From Cladorhizidae sp. MBARI D1340-BT2 (Eukaryota > Porifera > Demospongiae > Poecilosclerida > Cladorhizidae), in NCBI GenBank assembly GCA_028752905.1, contig JAQNBH010000009.1:42848509-42912508 (forward strand): a stretch of 64,000 bases of DNA, given 5' to 3'. Positions within the stretch are counted from its first letter, which is position 1; every line of letters begins with the position of its first letter. The notes beneath the pieces were generated by a model. That model did not search any database, was not told where the DNA came from, and worked only from the letters and a program-made list of their open reading frames with translations. This document shows positions 23,700 through 35,400 of this stretch, one piece after another. The position numbers and the translations under genes were made by a program.

Positions 23700-26160
23700 A
23701 CTAATTAACAATAAATACATACTAAAAAGCTAACACGTTCAACTCCCGACCGACCCCAAAACAGACAAGGCATTCCCCCGCTGGACAGCCACTGAGAGAT
23801 GCTGAAGGAGGTAAGGACGGGCATTCACCTCCCCAGTTCTTTGCCTTATCCTGAGGCTGAGCTCCTTCAGGAAAGCCATCGACCTGTTCCCGATGACCCC
23901 CTGACTCGATGGCCACAGGCACAAAAAAGTGGCAGCTGGCATACTTGGCCACTTTTTTCTCCTCAGCCATAGCAGCCACAGCTCTAGGACCACTCACTGC
24001 TGCACCCCGATATGACATATCTGGACAGGTTGCATATACCAGTTGCTTGCCCTTCTTCCATGGCACCATGGTTACCCCATCAGGTCTTTTCCCGTCGGAA
24101 CGAAAGAGACCCGACGGTTCCAACCTGGAAGGGGCACCGGCAGATGACAATGCCCGGAAGATGATGTCGTTCATGGCGGTATGACGGTAGAAACGTCCTT
24201 CACTTCTCTTGCCGCTAAGATCGTGCGTAGCAAGGCTGTTCCACAGTGCTGGCAGTTATGGGGGCGACACAAAGTGGAGCCCAAGCGGAGACCCACGGCA
24301 ACCCTGATGGTATCATCATCCATCCTCAAACCCAGGGACGAGATAGGGAGGGCATTTAGCCATGCACCGGATTCTTTTTTTGAAACGGCCAAAAGCCTGG
24401 CTCGAGCTAAATCGTCAGGTGCATTGTGCAACAAAGATTCCACGGACTTTGACACCCTGCACATATCCCAGGATTTCTGGAAGCACGCCGCAAGACCCGA
24501 TGGTGGGGGAGTGCTGACCCATAGACCATGCTGAAAGGGCATTATCAACAAAAGGGACAGGGAGTGAAAACAAACGAGGTGGCAGGATGGCTTGGACCAG
24601 GTCATGAGTGGCAGCAGCTGAGAGAAGGCAGAGGGAGAAAGCTGCACTGCACTCCTGATTCCAAGACCCCCTACACCAACAGGGAGAGTGGCCTGCAACC
24701 AAGAACGGAAACATCTTCAGTGAAATTAATGTTAGTGATGCCACTCAGAATTGACTGGAGACTCTCATCTCTCATCATAATCTATCAGGGCAGGAGAGAG
24801 AAAACATGGAGAAGTCCTGAGGGTGTACAGAAGCTTAGGGATAGAAAATGGCATCCTGAGCAGAAACGAACCTGAGTCTGTCCCCCATGACCTCAAGGGC
24901 ATTGATTTTCTCCCTGAGAACAGTTGAGACAGACTCCACACTACCCAGCAGAGAACCCAGGAAACAGGCATCAGAGGTATCAACCACATGAGCTCCCGGG
25001 AGAGAGCATAAGATGGTTCCTCTCGAAACTGCATCATGGCAGACTTGTCGTTGTTCAAAATTAACCCAATCTTTTCAGTTTGTTTAATGAGCTCTAGATC
25101 ATGAATTATAATTATCTTCCGTTGAGCCCCCCAGAGTAATGTCATCTAGAAACATTCCGATGACAGCTGAGCACAGTTATGATGGAGTGAAAGACAGTCA
25201 CCCCAGAACAAGGAGGATGGTGAAGAGTATACAGAATGAACAAAAGGGTAGATTACAGGTGCTAAGGTATAGACAGCTTCCAACATCTTGTCTCTGCGTA
25301 CGGAATTGAAAGCGTTTTTGATGTCAAGCTTTACTATTGCATGGTTAGGTTGCAAGTTGTTAAGAAACTGCCTGGTGGCATGGACAGCTGCGCTTCTCCA
25401 CCCCCACTGATTCCAAAACCCAGCTGCCTGGGTGCTAGCAGGGATGCCATGTCCTCGCTTACCACCTTCCCAGCTACCTTGGCCACTAGCCGACGAAGGG
25501 TGCACCCTATTGCTATTGGTCTAACCCCACCTCCTTTCTTCCAATAGGGTAGCCCCAAAAAAGAAAGGACGGATAGAGGAAAGAATTCTTCCTTCTAGGA
25601 CCATGGCCGACGAAGGGTGCACCCTATTGCTATTGGTCTAACCCCACCTCCTTTCTTCCAATAGGGTAGCCCCAAAAAAGGAAGGACGGATAGAGGAAAG
25701 AATTCTTCCCTCTAGGACCATGGTAGAGAAGGCAGCTAAGACAGAGAGAAGGGGGGAGATTTCATTTGGATGCTTCAGCATGTCCTTCAGATGTTGTGGT
25801 CTTAAACCATCGGGACCACCAGCCGACCCACAGGGGAAGGATCGGATTGCTCGAGCAACATCCCCTTCTGAAACCGCCATTGGCACAGGACGGACATCAG
25901 GGGTGGGTGGGATGGACGCATCAGGATGAGGAGATGGGTGCTTCTGTCTAAGGGCAGAGAAGGTGGCATCACACCTTTCAGCCATAGCAACTTCTGAGGA
26001 AGCCAAGCGAACAGCTCCTTTAAAATCTCCAGCTTCTCCAGACACTCGGCGACCCAGTGACTTAATGGGATCCAGAACAGTAGCTCTGCTCTTCCTAAGG
26101 GGGTTTCTTGGAACAGGGGGATCTTTCTCCTCTCTCAGCTGCTTATTACCCCCAGATGCT
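23700..26160 (-). mobile_element. LINE with RT and RLE-type endonuclease (copy D1)
   Basis: Minus strand, about 2.4 kb, frames broken. From the 5' side: a pre-RT helical segment with GSAGGPDGLRPQHLKDML (about 25860-25805); RT blocks GVRPIAIGCTLRRLVAK (25535-25485), RQLGFG, and VKLDIKNAFNSVRRDKMLEAV (25339-25277), which carries the catalytic Asp. The thumb has [16 protein letters not shown] (24686-24640), then [18 protein letters not shown], a zinc-knuckle ([10 protein letters not shown]) and DGKRPDG...PW..GKQLVYATCPD (24096-24020), matching a restriction-like endonuclease placed after the RT. The YADD box is not intact. A 116-bp tandem duplication (25492-25724) disrupts the RT. Copies at 21.4 and 46.0 kb belong to the same family. 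Confidence 0.75.
25492..25724. repeat. 116-bp tandem duplication within the LINE RT
   Basis: The block beginning CGACGAAGGGTGCACCCTAT and ending TCTAGGACCATGG occurs twice in tandem with only a couple of differences. It duplicates a piece of the RT region (PYWKKGGGVRPIAIG side) and breaks the frame. Confidence 0.85.
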
Positions 26161-26214
26161 AAGGATTTAATTTTTATTAAATTAATTTTTTAATTTTTTA
26201 AAATTTTATTATAA

Positions 26215-27960
26215 ATTATTTATTTATTTGCACTGCACTGTAAGAAATGGAATGTGGTGAGAGGTCTAGTGGGAACAAATGAATGTGACATTGAGCTGGA
26301 TCCATCTGCCGACACATCAGTGGTGGTGAAAGACTTGGTGCCTGGCGGAGCCTACACTGGAAAGTGGATAAGGATTGCAGGTGTACACACAGTGACGAGA
26401 GATGCTCCAGTGGCTAGACTGTTGGTAAGAGTCGGAGAACGAAAGTTCTGGGTTGAGGCAGCAGTACTAGCAAGGGCCAACAAAGATATTTTGTTAGGAG
26501 CAGACCACGAAAACCAATTTGAACTGATGGCTGAAGCAATGGAAGCACGGCGCCAAGAAAACGCAAAGATCAATGCAGTGACAACCAAGTCAATCAGTGC
26601 AAAGGAACAAGATGAACGGGACGCAGATCTAATTACAGATGAGATGTTCCAGCAAGAGTTCGATATAGATGACTCTCTGTTGAACAAACGACATACAGAG
26701 AAAAAAACCAGGTCGACTAAACGAGATGACCGTCTGAGAGTGTTTGCAGACAGCACACGAGAGGTACCTGACGAGTTAGCCATAGGACGAGATGAGCTGA
26801 GGAAAGAACAGCAGGAAGATGACACCCTCACAGAAGCATGGGAGCGAGCAGGGACAGGAGACAACTATAGGGTGAAGGACAAGCTCCTCTATCATATCAG
26901 TCACGGAGAAGAAGATATCCGGCAGCTTGTCGTTCCAGCTAAGAGAAGAGCAAAACTCGTGAAGTTAGCCCACAGCTCGCCGATGGCAGGCCACATGGGT
27001 CGGAAGAGAACAACCGAGAAAGTAATGCAAAGGTTCTATTGGCCAGGAATAAACAAGGAGGTGAGGGAATATGTTGAACAGTGTGTTGAGTGTCAAATGG
27101 TGAAACCAGTGCAGAGGAATAAGGCTCCATTGATTAGTCTACCTATAATCTCGACCCCATTTGAGAGGGTCGCGATGGACGTGGTCGGGCCTCTACCAAT
27201 GACTGAGAGGAAGAACCGATACCTGCTGACGATTATGGACTTTGCAACAAGATACCCTGAGGCCATACCCATGAGACGAGTGGATAGTGAGTCAGTAGCT
27301 GAGGCCCTGCTGCAGTTCTTCTGTAAGTTTGGATTGCCGAAGGAAGTACTGTCGGACAGAGGCACCAACTTCACATCAGAGTTGATGAAGAATGTGATGA
27401 GACGACTAGGAGTCGACCACATAAAGTCTTCTCCCTACCACCCTCAGACAAATGGCATGTTGGAGAGGTGGCATGGGACACTAAAAGCAATGATTAGGAA
27501 GTCAGGTCGGGGGAAAAAGGAATGGGATTTGCTTGTTCCTTTGTTTCTATTTGCTTACAGAGAGGCGGTGCATGAAGCCACAGGGTTCTCTCCCTTTGAA
27601 CTCGTCTTTGGCAGGCATGTAAGAGGACCTCTGGACATTGTCAAGGATCAATGGGAAGAGACTGAGAATCTACCAGTCTCTGTGGCAGAATACATCGACA
27701 ACATCTACGAAAAGATGCAAGACATGGCAGAAATAGCCAAGGAAAGTGACAGACGAGCCAAGGAAAGGACCAAGAAATGGTTTGATGTAAAGGCACGAGA
27801 GAGGAAATTCAACGAAGGCGATGCCGTGCTAGTCCTGACACCAGACAAGAAAAGTAAACTGGACGCAGCTTACCAAGGACCATATTTGATCCTAGCAAAG
27901 GTATCCCCAGTAACATACAGGGTAGATGTAGCTGGAAGAGGCTTTGCTACTGACAAGTGA
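26215..27960 (+). mobile_element. Ty3/gypsy PR-IN open frame (Gmr1-like order)
   Basis: One uninterrupted frame, open from about 26215 (no ATG near the start; the 5' side is truncated by AT-rich sequence). It encodes about 570 aa. An aspartic-protease-like module comes first (ELDPSADTSVVV, later ILLGAD); the expected DSG triad reads DPS. After a charged linker comes the integrase: HHCC zinc-binding domain (HSSPMAGHMG..., CVECQ), DDE core (MDVVGPLP, LSDRGTNF, SSPYHPQTNGMLERW with the catalytic Glu) and a GPY/F module (YQGPYLIL..VTYRVD). RT and RNase H, which normally lie between PR and IN, are absent there. PR followed directly by IN is the order of Gmr1-type gypsy elements, in which RT comes after IN; here RT is missing downstream too. 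The intact frame suggests youth or retained function; no LTRs seen. Confidence 0.75.
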
Positions 27961-30039
27961 CCATCCTCGAAACTTACTCTTGTTATACATAAGTCAACAA
28001 CAGAACTGAGCCGAGTCGCCAGGTAGCTGCACGTCTTCACTATATACCAAGAAGTGAACAGTTGGTTTTCTCAGAAGTTTACTCTTGTGACACTAGTTGT
28101 ATGTGTATACATGAATACATGGCATGTATATATGTAATATTGGTTAGTTCTGGTGTTACACTGAGTAACCACTTGTAGGTGGCTGCTTGACTATGAAAAC
28201 AACAATTAAAAACAAGGCAAAAATGGTAAGAGCAAAACATATACTTTGAGGTTATAATGAAGATCAATGTTACACTTTTCATATTACACTCTCTAATATT
28301 AGCATCTCTCTCCTCTATTAATTTTATGTATCCTTCCTATTACGTAGTCAGTTCTCTTTGTCCAAAGAGAGCAGCAAAGGTGTGATGGCAAGTGGAAGAG
28401 AAAGGAACAATTTGAAATCCTAGTCTATAATATATTGTTAGATTGCGCTCTAGCCATCGTCCTAGCCTTAACCTAGCTTAGACTTAAAACATTAATGTGG
28501 TTTGATGTCACGAAGTTGTACGAATTGCTTGGATCGTGTGTGGATATATATATAAGTAGCCTAGAGTTGTACGTATTTATGTGTTCCTTACAAATTCCAA
28601 ATGGCTGAACAACCTGATGTCCCCACAACATTACAGGATGGAAAATTATGGCTGGAGAGGAGTTTTGTTAAGTTACTTGGAAGCAACTTCCCTTGAAGAT
28701 GAAGGCACACTACACGAAAATTCATCAGGCAGTGCTTCTGCAGGATTTCTCAGAGTATATATGAAAGGGATGAACACTCCCAGTTTACATAATTATATAA
28801 GCCCACATTTATACTGACCAAGTTTGCATGGTGATCCATTCATATTTCTTATGGATGAATGTACGGTGAATATATATATATAATTCTAATATATAGATAG
28901 ATAAATGCGCAGTATTATCCATCCAACTCCCCACTAATGACGAGCAGGTATATAGCATATCATAATCCAAGCATAACATCATGATGTCGGCAATGGTAGA
29001 GTTTCAGCTGTGATAGAGGTATATAGGAGAATGGCTAAAGCAATGCAAACTAACATGACTAGCTAAAATAGTTGATTCTGTGGGTTATTTATTATTTCCC
29101 ACACCTTCGCTTGTCACTCAATGGCTCTTGCATTCATTACTAGTGTTTATATGGTTTTATAGCAGCAGATTCAAAGGGGAGAAGAAAGACTGCACAGGTG
29201 AGTGGGAATATATAGCTGCATGGTTATGTGGTGAATACATTTAGAAATTCTGTAGTTTGTCTCAAATTGATTATAGATGAATAATGAACTACTTTCCCCC
29301 CCCTTTGCCCGCCTATATATATATACATGTAGTTATATATCAACATTAGGAAACTTGGGGGACTGCTTCAACAAGAACAAAAATGAGTAACCATAATACT
29401 AGATAGCTGTGTGCATGTGCTTGTCTACACCAACTTGAAAACACTCCGTTCCTATATAATAATGGAGTGCGGAATTTACAGTGGAACCTTGTTGTTGACA
29501 ACTGGTGTGAAGGGCAGGTGGGAGCATTTATTGATTTTTGGTAATAAAAGGTTGTACAAGTGGTCTGTAAATATGGTTTATTGCAAAAAAAATTTTAAAG
29601 GAATAGCCATATTAAATCCAACATATTCATGCTTATTCATATAGTTTATAGAACCCCAGAGTTCACACATTACAAGTTATGCATTTCCGACTACTTTGAA
29701 GTGGCTGGAAGGCCAGATCCATTACACCTTTTGCTTGTAAGAAAGTGGAGAGATACCACTTTTTTCTTATTTAACCTGCCAGACACATATTATATTTATT
29801 GTATGTTTATGGTCATGACCAGTGTGCAACCAGACATATATTTATACATGTATGATGTATATACTTCATGACTGAATAGCTTGCAAATTCAGAGTTATGG
29901 GCAATTTCCAAGTTATGGGCACCTCTTGATACCACTATACATATATAGATATGCCTAGAGTTTTAAGCATGGATTCTTCCTAAACTTTCGAGATGGTCGA
30001 GTGAGTTGGATATTAAATGCATGTTGACGAGGGAAGGTT
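27961..30039. other. Intergenic, no gene assigned
   Basis: AT-rich. A short ATG frame at 28600-28692 (MAEQPDVPTTLQDGKLWLER...) looks protein-like but ends after 30 codons, and no partner exon was found. The remainder holds only low-complexity TATA runs. Confidence 0.35.
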
Positions 30040-30300
30040 CAAGATGTGCTGGGTATGGTAGAAATATTTTTACAACAACACTTATGGATAAGATGATGGT
30101 TGAGGACAGTGGAAAACTAATCTGGGATCAGATCTAATCTACGGTGTGTGGTGAGAATCCATGTTTTAAATGGAAGGGTAATGGCAAGATGGAATGGGAA
30201 TGCATATATAGCATTACTAACGATGGAAAAGGACAGAGAATATTTGGACACTGATATATATAGGGAAAAGGAAACTAACACAGACAGATAAATAAATAAA
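30040..30300 (+). mobile_element. Fragment of the 4.1-kb LINE family
   Basis: Nucleotide-level similarity to about 4610-4910: GATAAGATGATGGTTGAGGAC, GGGATCAGATC.AATCTA, GGAAAAGGACAGAGAA and GGAAACTAACA.AGACAGAT occur in the same order and spacing with small gaps. A 260-bp endonuclease-end fragment. Confidence 0.7.
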
Positions 30301-30429
30301 TCTTAACACAATTGCAGAGAGTAGTGATGTTGAACTAATCCGAGTAAGTACAACACTGACATCTGATAGAGGGCATATAATTATTATTCATAGAGAATGT
30401 CTGCACACACACACACACACAATGGCCTC

Positions 30430-32373
30430 CTAGTCCTGTTTAGTGCCCTCTGTCTGCCCGAGTTTGCGGAGATGGTCTATGTGACAATGCAGGGCCTCGA
30501 TGGTAGTGTCCACGTAGTGATACTTGATGCCGTACTCCAAACACACCTGCTCCACAATGGGCGTGATCTTCGGGTAATGGGACTGGATGACTCCAGGAAA
30601 CAGGTGGTGAGTGGTCTGATGGTTAAGAGCACCCGTGAACACCGTCCAGAACCAGCTGCGCGTGGCGTAGTCTTGCGTCGTGGCGATCTGAAGCTCCGCC
30701 CTAAGGAGCGGGAGTGGACACGCACAAATATTCATCATTGGTTACGACAATTTACTAAAGATGGCTAATCAGTAATAAAGCACTCAATGAACTCCCAGTT
30801 GAAATAATACATAACAACATTACAAAAACCTTCTCAATAATCAACTTGAAATTGTATTCTCTCAAGGTTTCAAATAGATGCTCTTCATCAAGAATAATGA
30901 GACTCTAAGACTAGCGTGACAATAGCATGTGGTGAATAGTTCACGCGGGTCTTAGCATCTCATTATTCCTGAGGCTAGAGTATCTAGTCGAAATGTCGAG
31001 AGAATACAATTTCAAGTTGATTCGTAATAAAGCAGCCGAATTGATTGCCATTACTGCAAACCAGACATCATTCACATGCACAACACATATATAACCAGTC
31101 CATACATGCTGAACACTGCACACCTGCTCTACCCCCATTATAGAATAGTCTTCTGGTTTGACAAGGTGAGTCCAAGCTTGGGTGTAATTAATCATTATAT
31201 CATGATAAAGGATTCCTGAGTAATTACCAATCAGAAGGTTAATCCTGAATTACAGATTATTATTTGAAAAGTAATCGTACTCCACGTTATTTTACGATTA
31301 TTTCGATCATTTTTTCATTAAAAAACAAACGAGTTTTGTCCAGCATTACAGAGAAACCATAAGATTTGTTATTTTTTATGTATTTCTGCAGAACGACTAG
31401 AAGGTGAAATGTTATTATTTTGGTATAAAAACTGGGAGAAAAAATGACAGTCAACACAAAGACCCTGAAATATCTGCCACTTTTAAATATATGAAGACCC
31501 TGAAGTATCTGCCACTTTAAAATATATGAAGACCCTGAAGTATCTGCCACTTTAAAATATATGAAGACCCTGAAGTATCTGCCACTTTTAAATATGTGAA
31601 GACCCTGAAGTATCTGCCACTTTTAAATATATGAAGACCCTGAAGTATCTGCCACTTTTAAGTATGTGAAAACCCTGAAGTATCTGCCACTTTTAAATAT
31701 CTGACGCACACAAAAAGTGACAGCATAAATCTGTTCATGGTGAATATGGGTTTTGTCTGATCACGATCCACACTGAAAGCAAATTGACTGACTTTGGGAA
31801 GTAATCCTAATCAATTACTTTTGATTAAGGAGATGGCCGATATCGCAACTGCCGAGAACATGGAGAATTTCTTTGCTGCTGTTCCTGGAAAAGGAAAGCT
31901 ACTGCAGGACCTTTGCTTGCAGAAAACAATGCTGAATATCTTCACTCTCCTGGACGGATTTCTTTGCTACTGTTCCTGGAAGCTCTTAAATAGCTACTGC
32001 AGGACCTTTGCTTCCAGGAAACATGCTGAATATAATCATGTTCCTGGACGGATTTCTTTGCTGTTTTATAGCACAATATAGTACTGCAAAACTTTTTGTG
32101 TAATATAAATATATATATATATATATATGCCAAACTGCAGCTTACTATATTAGTATTCTAACCATTGATGATTCTCACTGTTACAATACAACACATGGAT
32201 AGCTTCAATGAAGAGCAGTAGAGCATATTGTTATACGCAAATCCTTCAGTTTCGCATTCATCAGCAAATATTTAACCCCTCAAAAATAACCCACTATACG
32301 ATATGTAGGGCTACTTTCATTTGACATACCAATCCATGTGCACCACATTGTCCTTGTCTGGCTTGGGCCATTC

Positions 32374-32414
<41 letters not shown>

Positions 32415-35400
32415 ACAGTAACAAGAAACTTAAGATGGAGGAAGATGGGAGAGAGAGGAGAGAAGATGGTGGAAAGAGAAAAAAATTAGAAGTGATAGAA
32501 ATTATGCACCATTACAAACTTATTTGAAACTCATCAAGAAAAATCTGAATACTGTAAACTAACAAATCTGATAAAATAAAGGTGAAAGTCGCACTAATAA
32601 ACACCATTAAAAATACATTTTACCACAAATCGCGGTATAAAAAGGGGAAGAGAGGAGAGAGACTAGGGAGGAAGAGCAGAAGAAGATAAAAACTCACATC
32701 ACTGATGACATGGGATGTCTGGAAAATAAGTGCGAGCCAGTAACTGCCCAGTACCTCTGCTATGAGGTTGACCAATACCTGCAACACAACAAGCAGTCAC
32801 AACCACTCTCTAGACTCGAGATGAAACCACTACAGCAATGAAGTTCATTCTTACCAGAGTATACCAAGGCATGAATATGGATGGAATCACAAATCTGTGG
32901 ATAATATGGGTCAATTTTCCACAGAAGAAGATGACATACTGGCTGAAGAAAGGCTTGTTCAGTCTTATGGTAGCTGCAAGAAGGAAAGAAGAAGGAAAGG
33001 AAGGAAGGGGAGAGGAAGAATGGAAGAAGGAAAGGTAAGTAGGAAGGATGGGAAAGGAAGGTAGCAAGAAGTGAGTAGGCAGGAAGAGAAAGGAAGGTAG
33101 GTAGGTAGGAAGGATAGGAGAAGGAAAGATGCAATAAATGAGTGAGTCAGTGAGCAAGAGATGTGACTCACTGTTTCTCATTATCCAGAGGATGTGGAAA
33201 TCTTGCAGCCTAGTCTTGATTCCCAACTATGTGCACGCAGACACATCGAAAGAGAGAAATAAAATAAATACAGAAACTATTGCTAGACTAGAACTAGGGC
33301 ACAGCTAAAGAGGAGCATGTTAACTGTTAGGGCTAGAACTAGGGCATAGCCAAAGAGGAAAGACATGTCAACTGTTAGGGCTATAACTAGGGCACAGCCA
33401 AAGAGGAAAGACATGTCAACTGTTAGGAAAATGATAGTCTTTTGTATTTTTTATTGCAGACTTGGTAAGGAACCTAATGCTACAAGACTACTTAGATCAT
33501 CTGTGTCCACACTACAAAAACTACAAAAAACAACTTGCACACGTCATCTGACAACTGTGCATAAATCACCACAATAAACAGGAACGCACTCAAGAACACA
33601 AACCCTTGCACTGGGTGACCACATGTGCAACTTGCCCTAAGTAACCTTAACCGTTTCACCGCCATAAGCGCCTACAGGCGCAAACTCGACATCGCTCGCG
33701 TTAACATTAATTAAAAATTATGCGAACAAGCTACAGATTTAATTTTTTTTACCAGGGGGTGAGCGAAAGATAGCTCTAAACGTTAAAAATATAACCAAAG
33801 AAAAATTCCAGGTAGCATGTGATTCCGAACTGTTCACGGCAACAAAAATATATTATTATTTTTTGACAATGATGACTTTACTTGACTGTGACCGTCCCGA
33901 TAGCTTCTGGAGGCTCTTCTTCGGGTGGAAAGCTGCAGAGCCATCTACTGCAGACCCGCTATCAATCAAAATCCTACGGAGTATAGGAAAAAAGTCGCTC
34001 CTGGATGGATCTCTGTTGTTAGCGACTTTTTTTTACTGTTGTAGACATAGAGATTCGTAACTTTTGTTTGCCTGCTTCAATAGAGCTGATTCATATACCA
34101 AGTTATAGCTCTTTCTATTTGCAATCGAATGATATGCTTTGTTTCAAAATTTAATCGTTATAGAAAAGGTTATATGAAATTCAAAAAAAATTTTTTTTAA
34201 TTTAAAAAAAGGTGTTGGGCTAAAGTTGGTGGTGAAAGAGTTAATAAGACCAGCCCCCCCCCACCTCCCCCCTTTTGAGGGGGTTATGGAAAATTTAATT
34301 ATATAATAGCAGGGGTGCTGGGTGTTGCCCGGGAAAGGATAAAATAAGAGCACAAAATGACAATAATGTACTCAAAATTGGGGAAAATAAATATAAGTAT
34401 TATCGTCAGAAGCAGTTGAAGACTGTCAATAAATCTCTTCACTTCAGCTACTGCTAATTGAGTAGGACTAGAAGAAGCCTCGCTAGCCAATGGTTTGCAT
34501 TAGGTGAGGTGTATGTTTGGGTCCAACCACCAGTTCACTGTGCATAGTGGACACACAGACAGACGGATATTATAGATAATTTAGGACGGCCTGTCTTTAT
34601 ATATGTCTGCTATGCATGGCCAAATGGAAGGTCGGATCCAAACAAAACTGACCTATCGAACTTGATGGATGGATGAACGTTTTTTGTGTGGACATTTGGT
34701 CGTGATTTGGAGTTGAAGCCGTCGTAGGACATGGTACTTGACGTTGTCAGCCATTTTGTTTAGGAATATGTATATACCTGTGCATGCATTTTCACATTCG
34801 CAAAGATAGCAACACAACACAATATGACAACAGTACCAACAAACTACTAGCTACATTAGACCTCACCTAAGGCAACACAATGTGACAACAGTACCAACAA
34901 ACTACTAGCTACATTAGACCTCACCTAAGGCAACACAATGTGACAACAGTACCAACGAACTAGGCTAGTTACGTTATACCTCACTAAGGCAACACAATTG
35001 ACAACGAACTATGCTAGCTATGTCAGACGTTACCGAAGGCAAACCGTTTGCTAGCGAGGCTGCTTCTAGCCCTACTCTATTAGAAAAACACCACAGTTGC
35101 TGAAGCGGAGAGATTTACAGAGGGTCAGAAAGTGGAGTGGTCTTGGACTGGTTTGTCCCCTCCCCTCCCTCCTCCTTTTTTGTAGGTAACAGCCATAAAA
35201 GGTTTTGGGAGGGTAACATTAGTAGGTTGAGGGAGGGGTTGGGAGAGAAATGTATCCCGAATTCTCATGCTGTGCTCCTCTGCTGGCTATTTGATCCTTT
35301 TCAGGGCAACCGGACACCTCGGCCAGTATGTATATATATATAATATTAACACTTATCAATATAAACTTGTGTGTTTGTTTTAAATCGTTAAGGCTGAACG

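Noticed and set aside
31458..31702. Second array-like block resembling CRISPR repeats
   Set aside because: Whole 35-bp units repeat with scattered point changes and no spacer sequence.
33863..34060. 65-aa ORF inside the 590-bp piggyBac derivative
   Set aside because: No similarity to transposase parts; the element is non-autonomous, and the frame has no splice or domain support.
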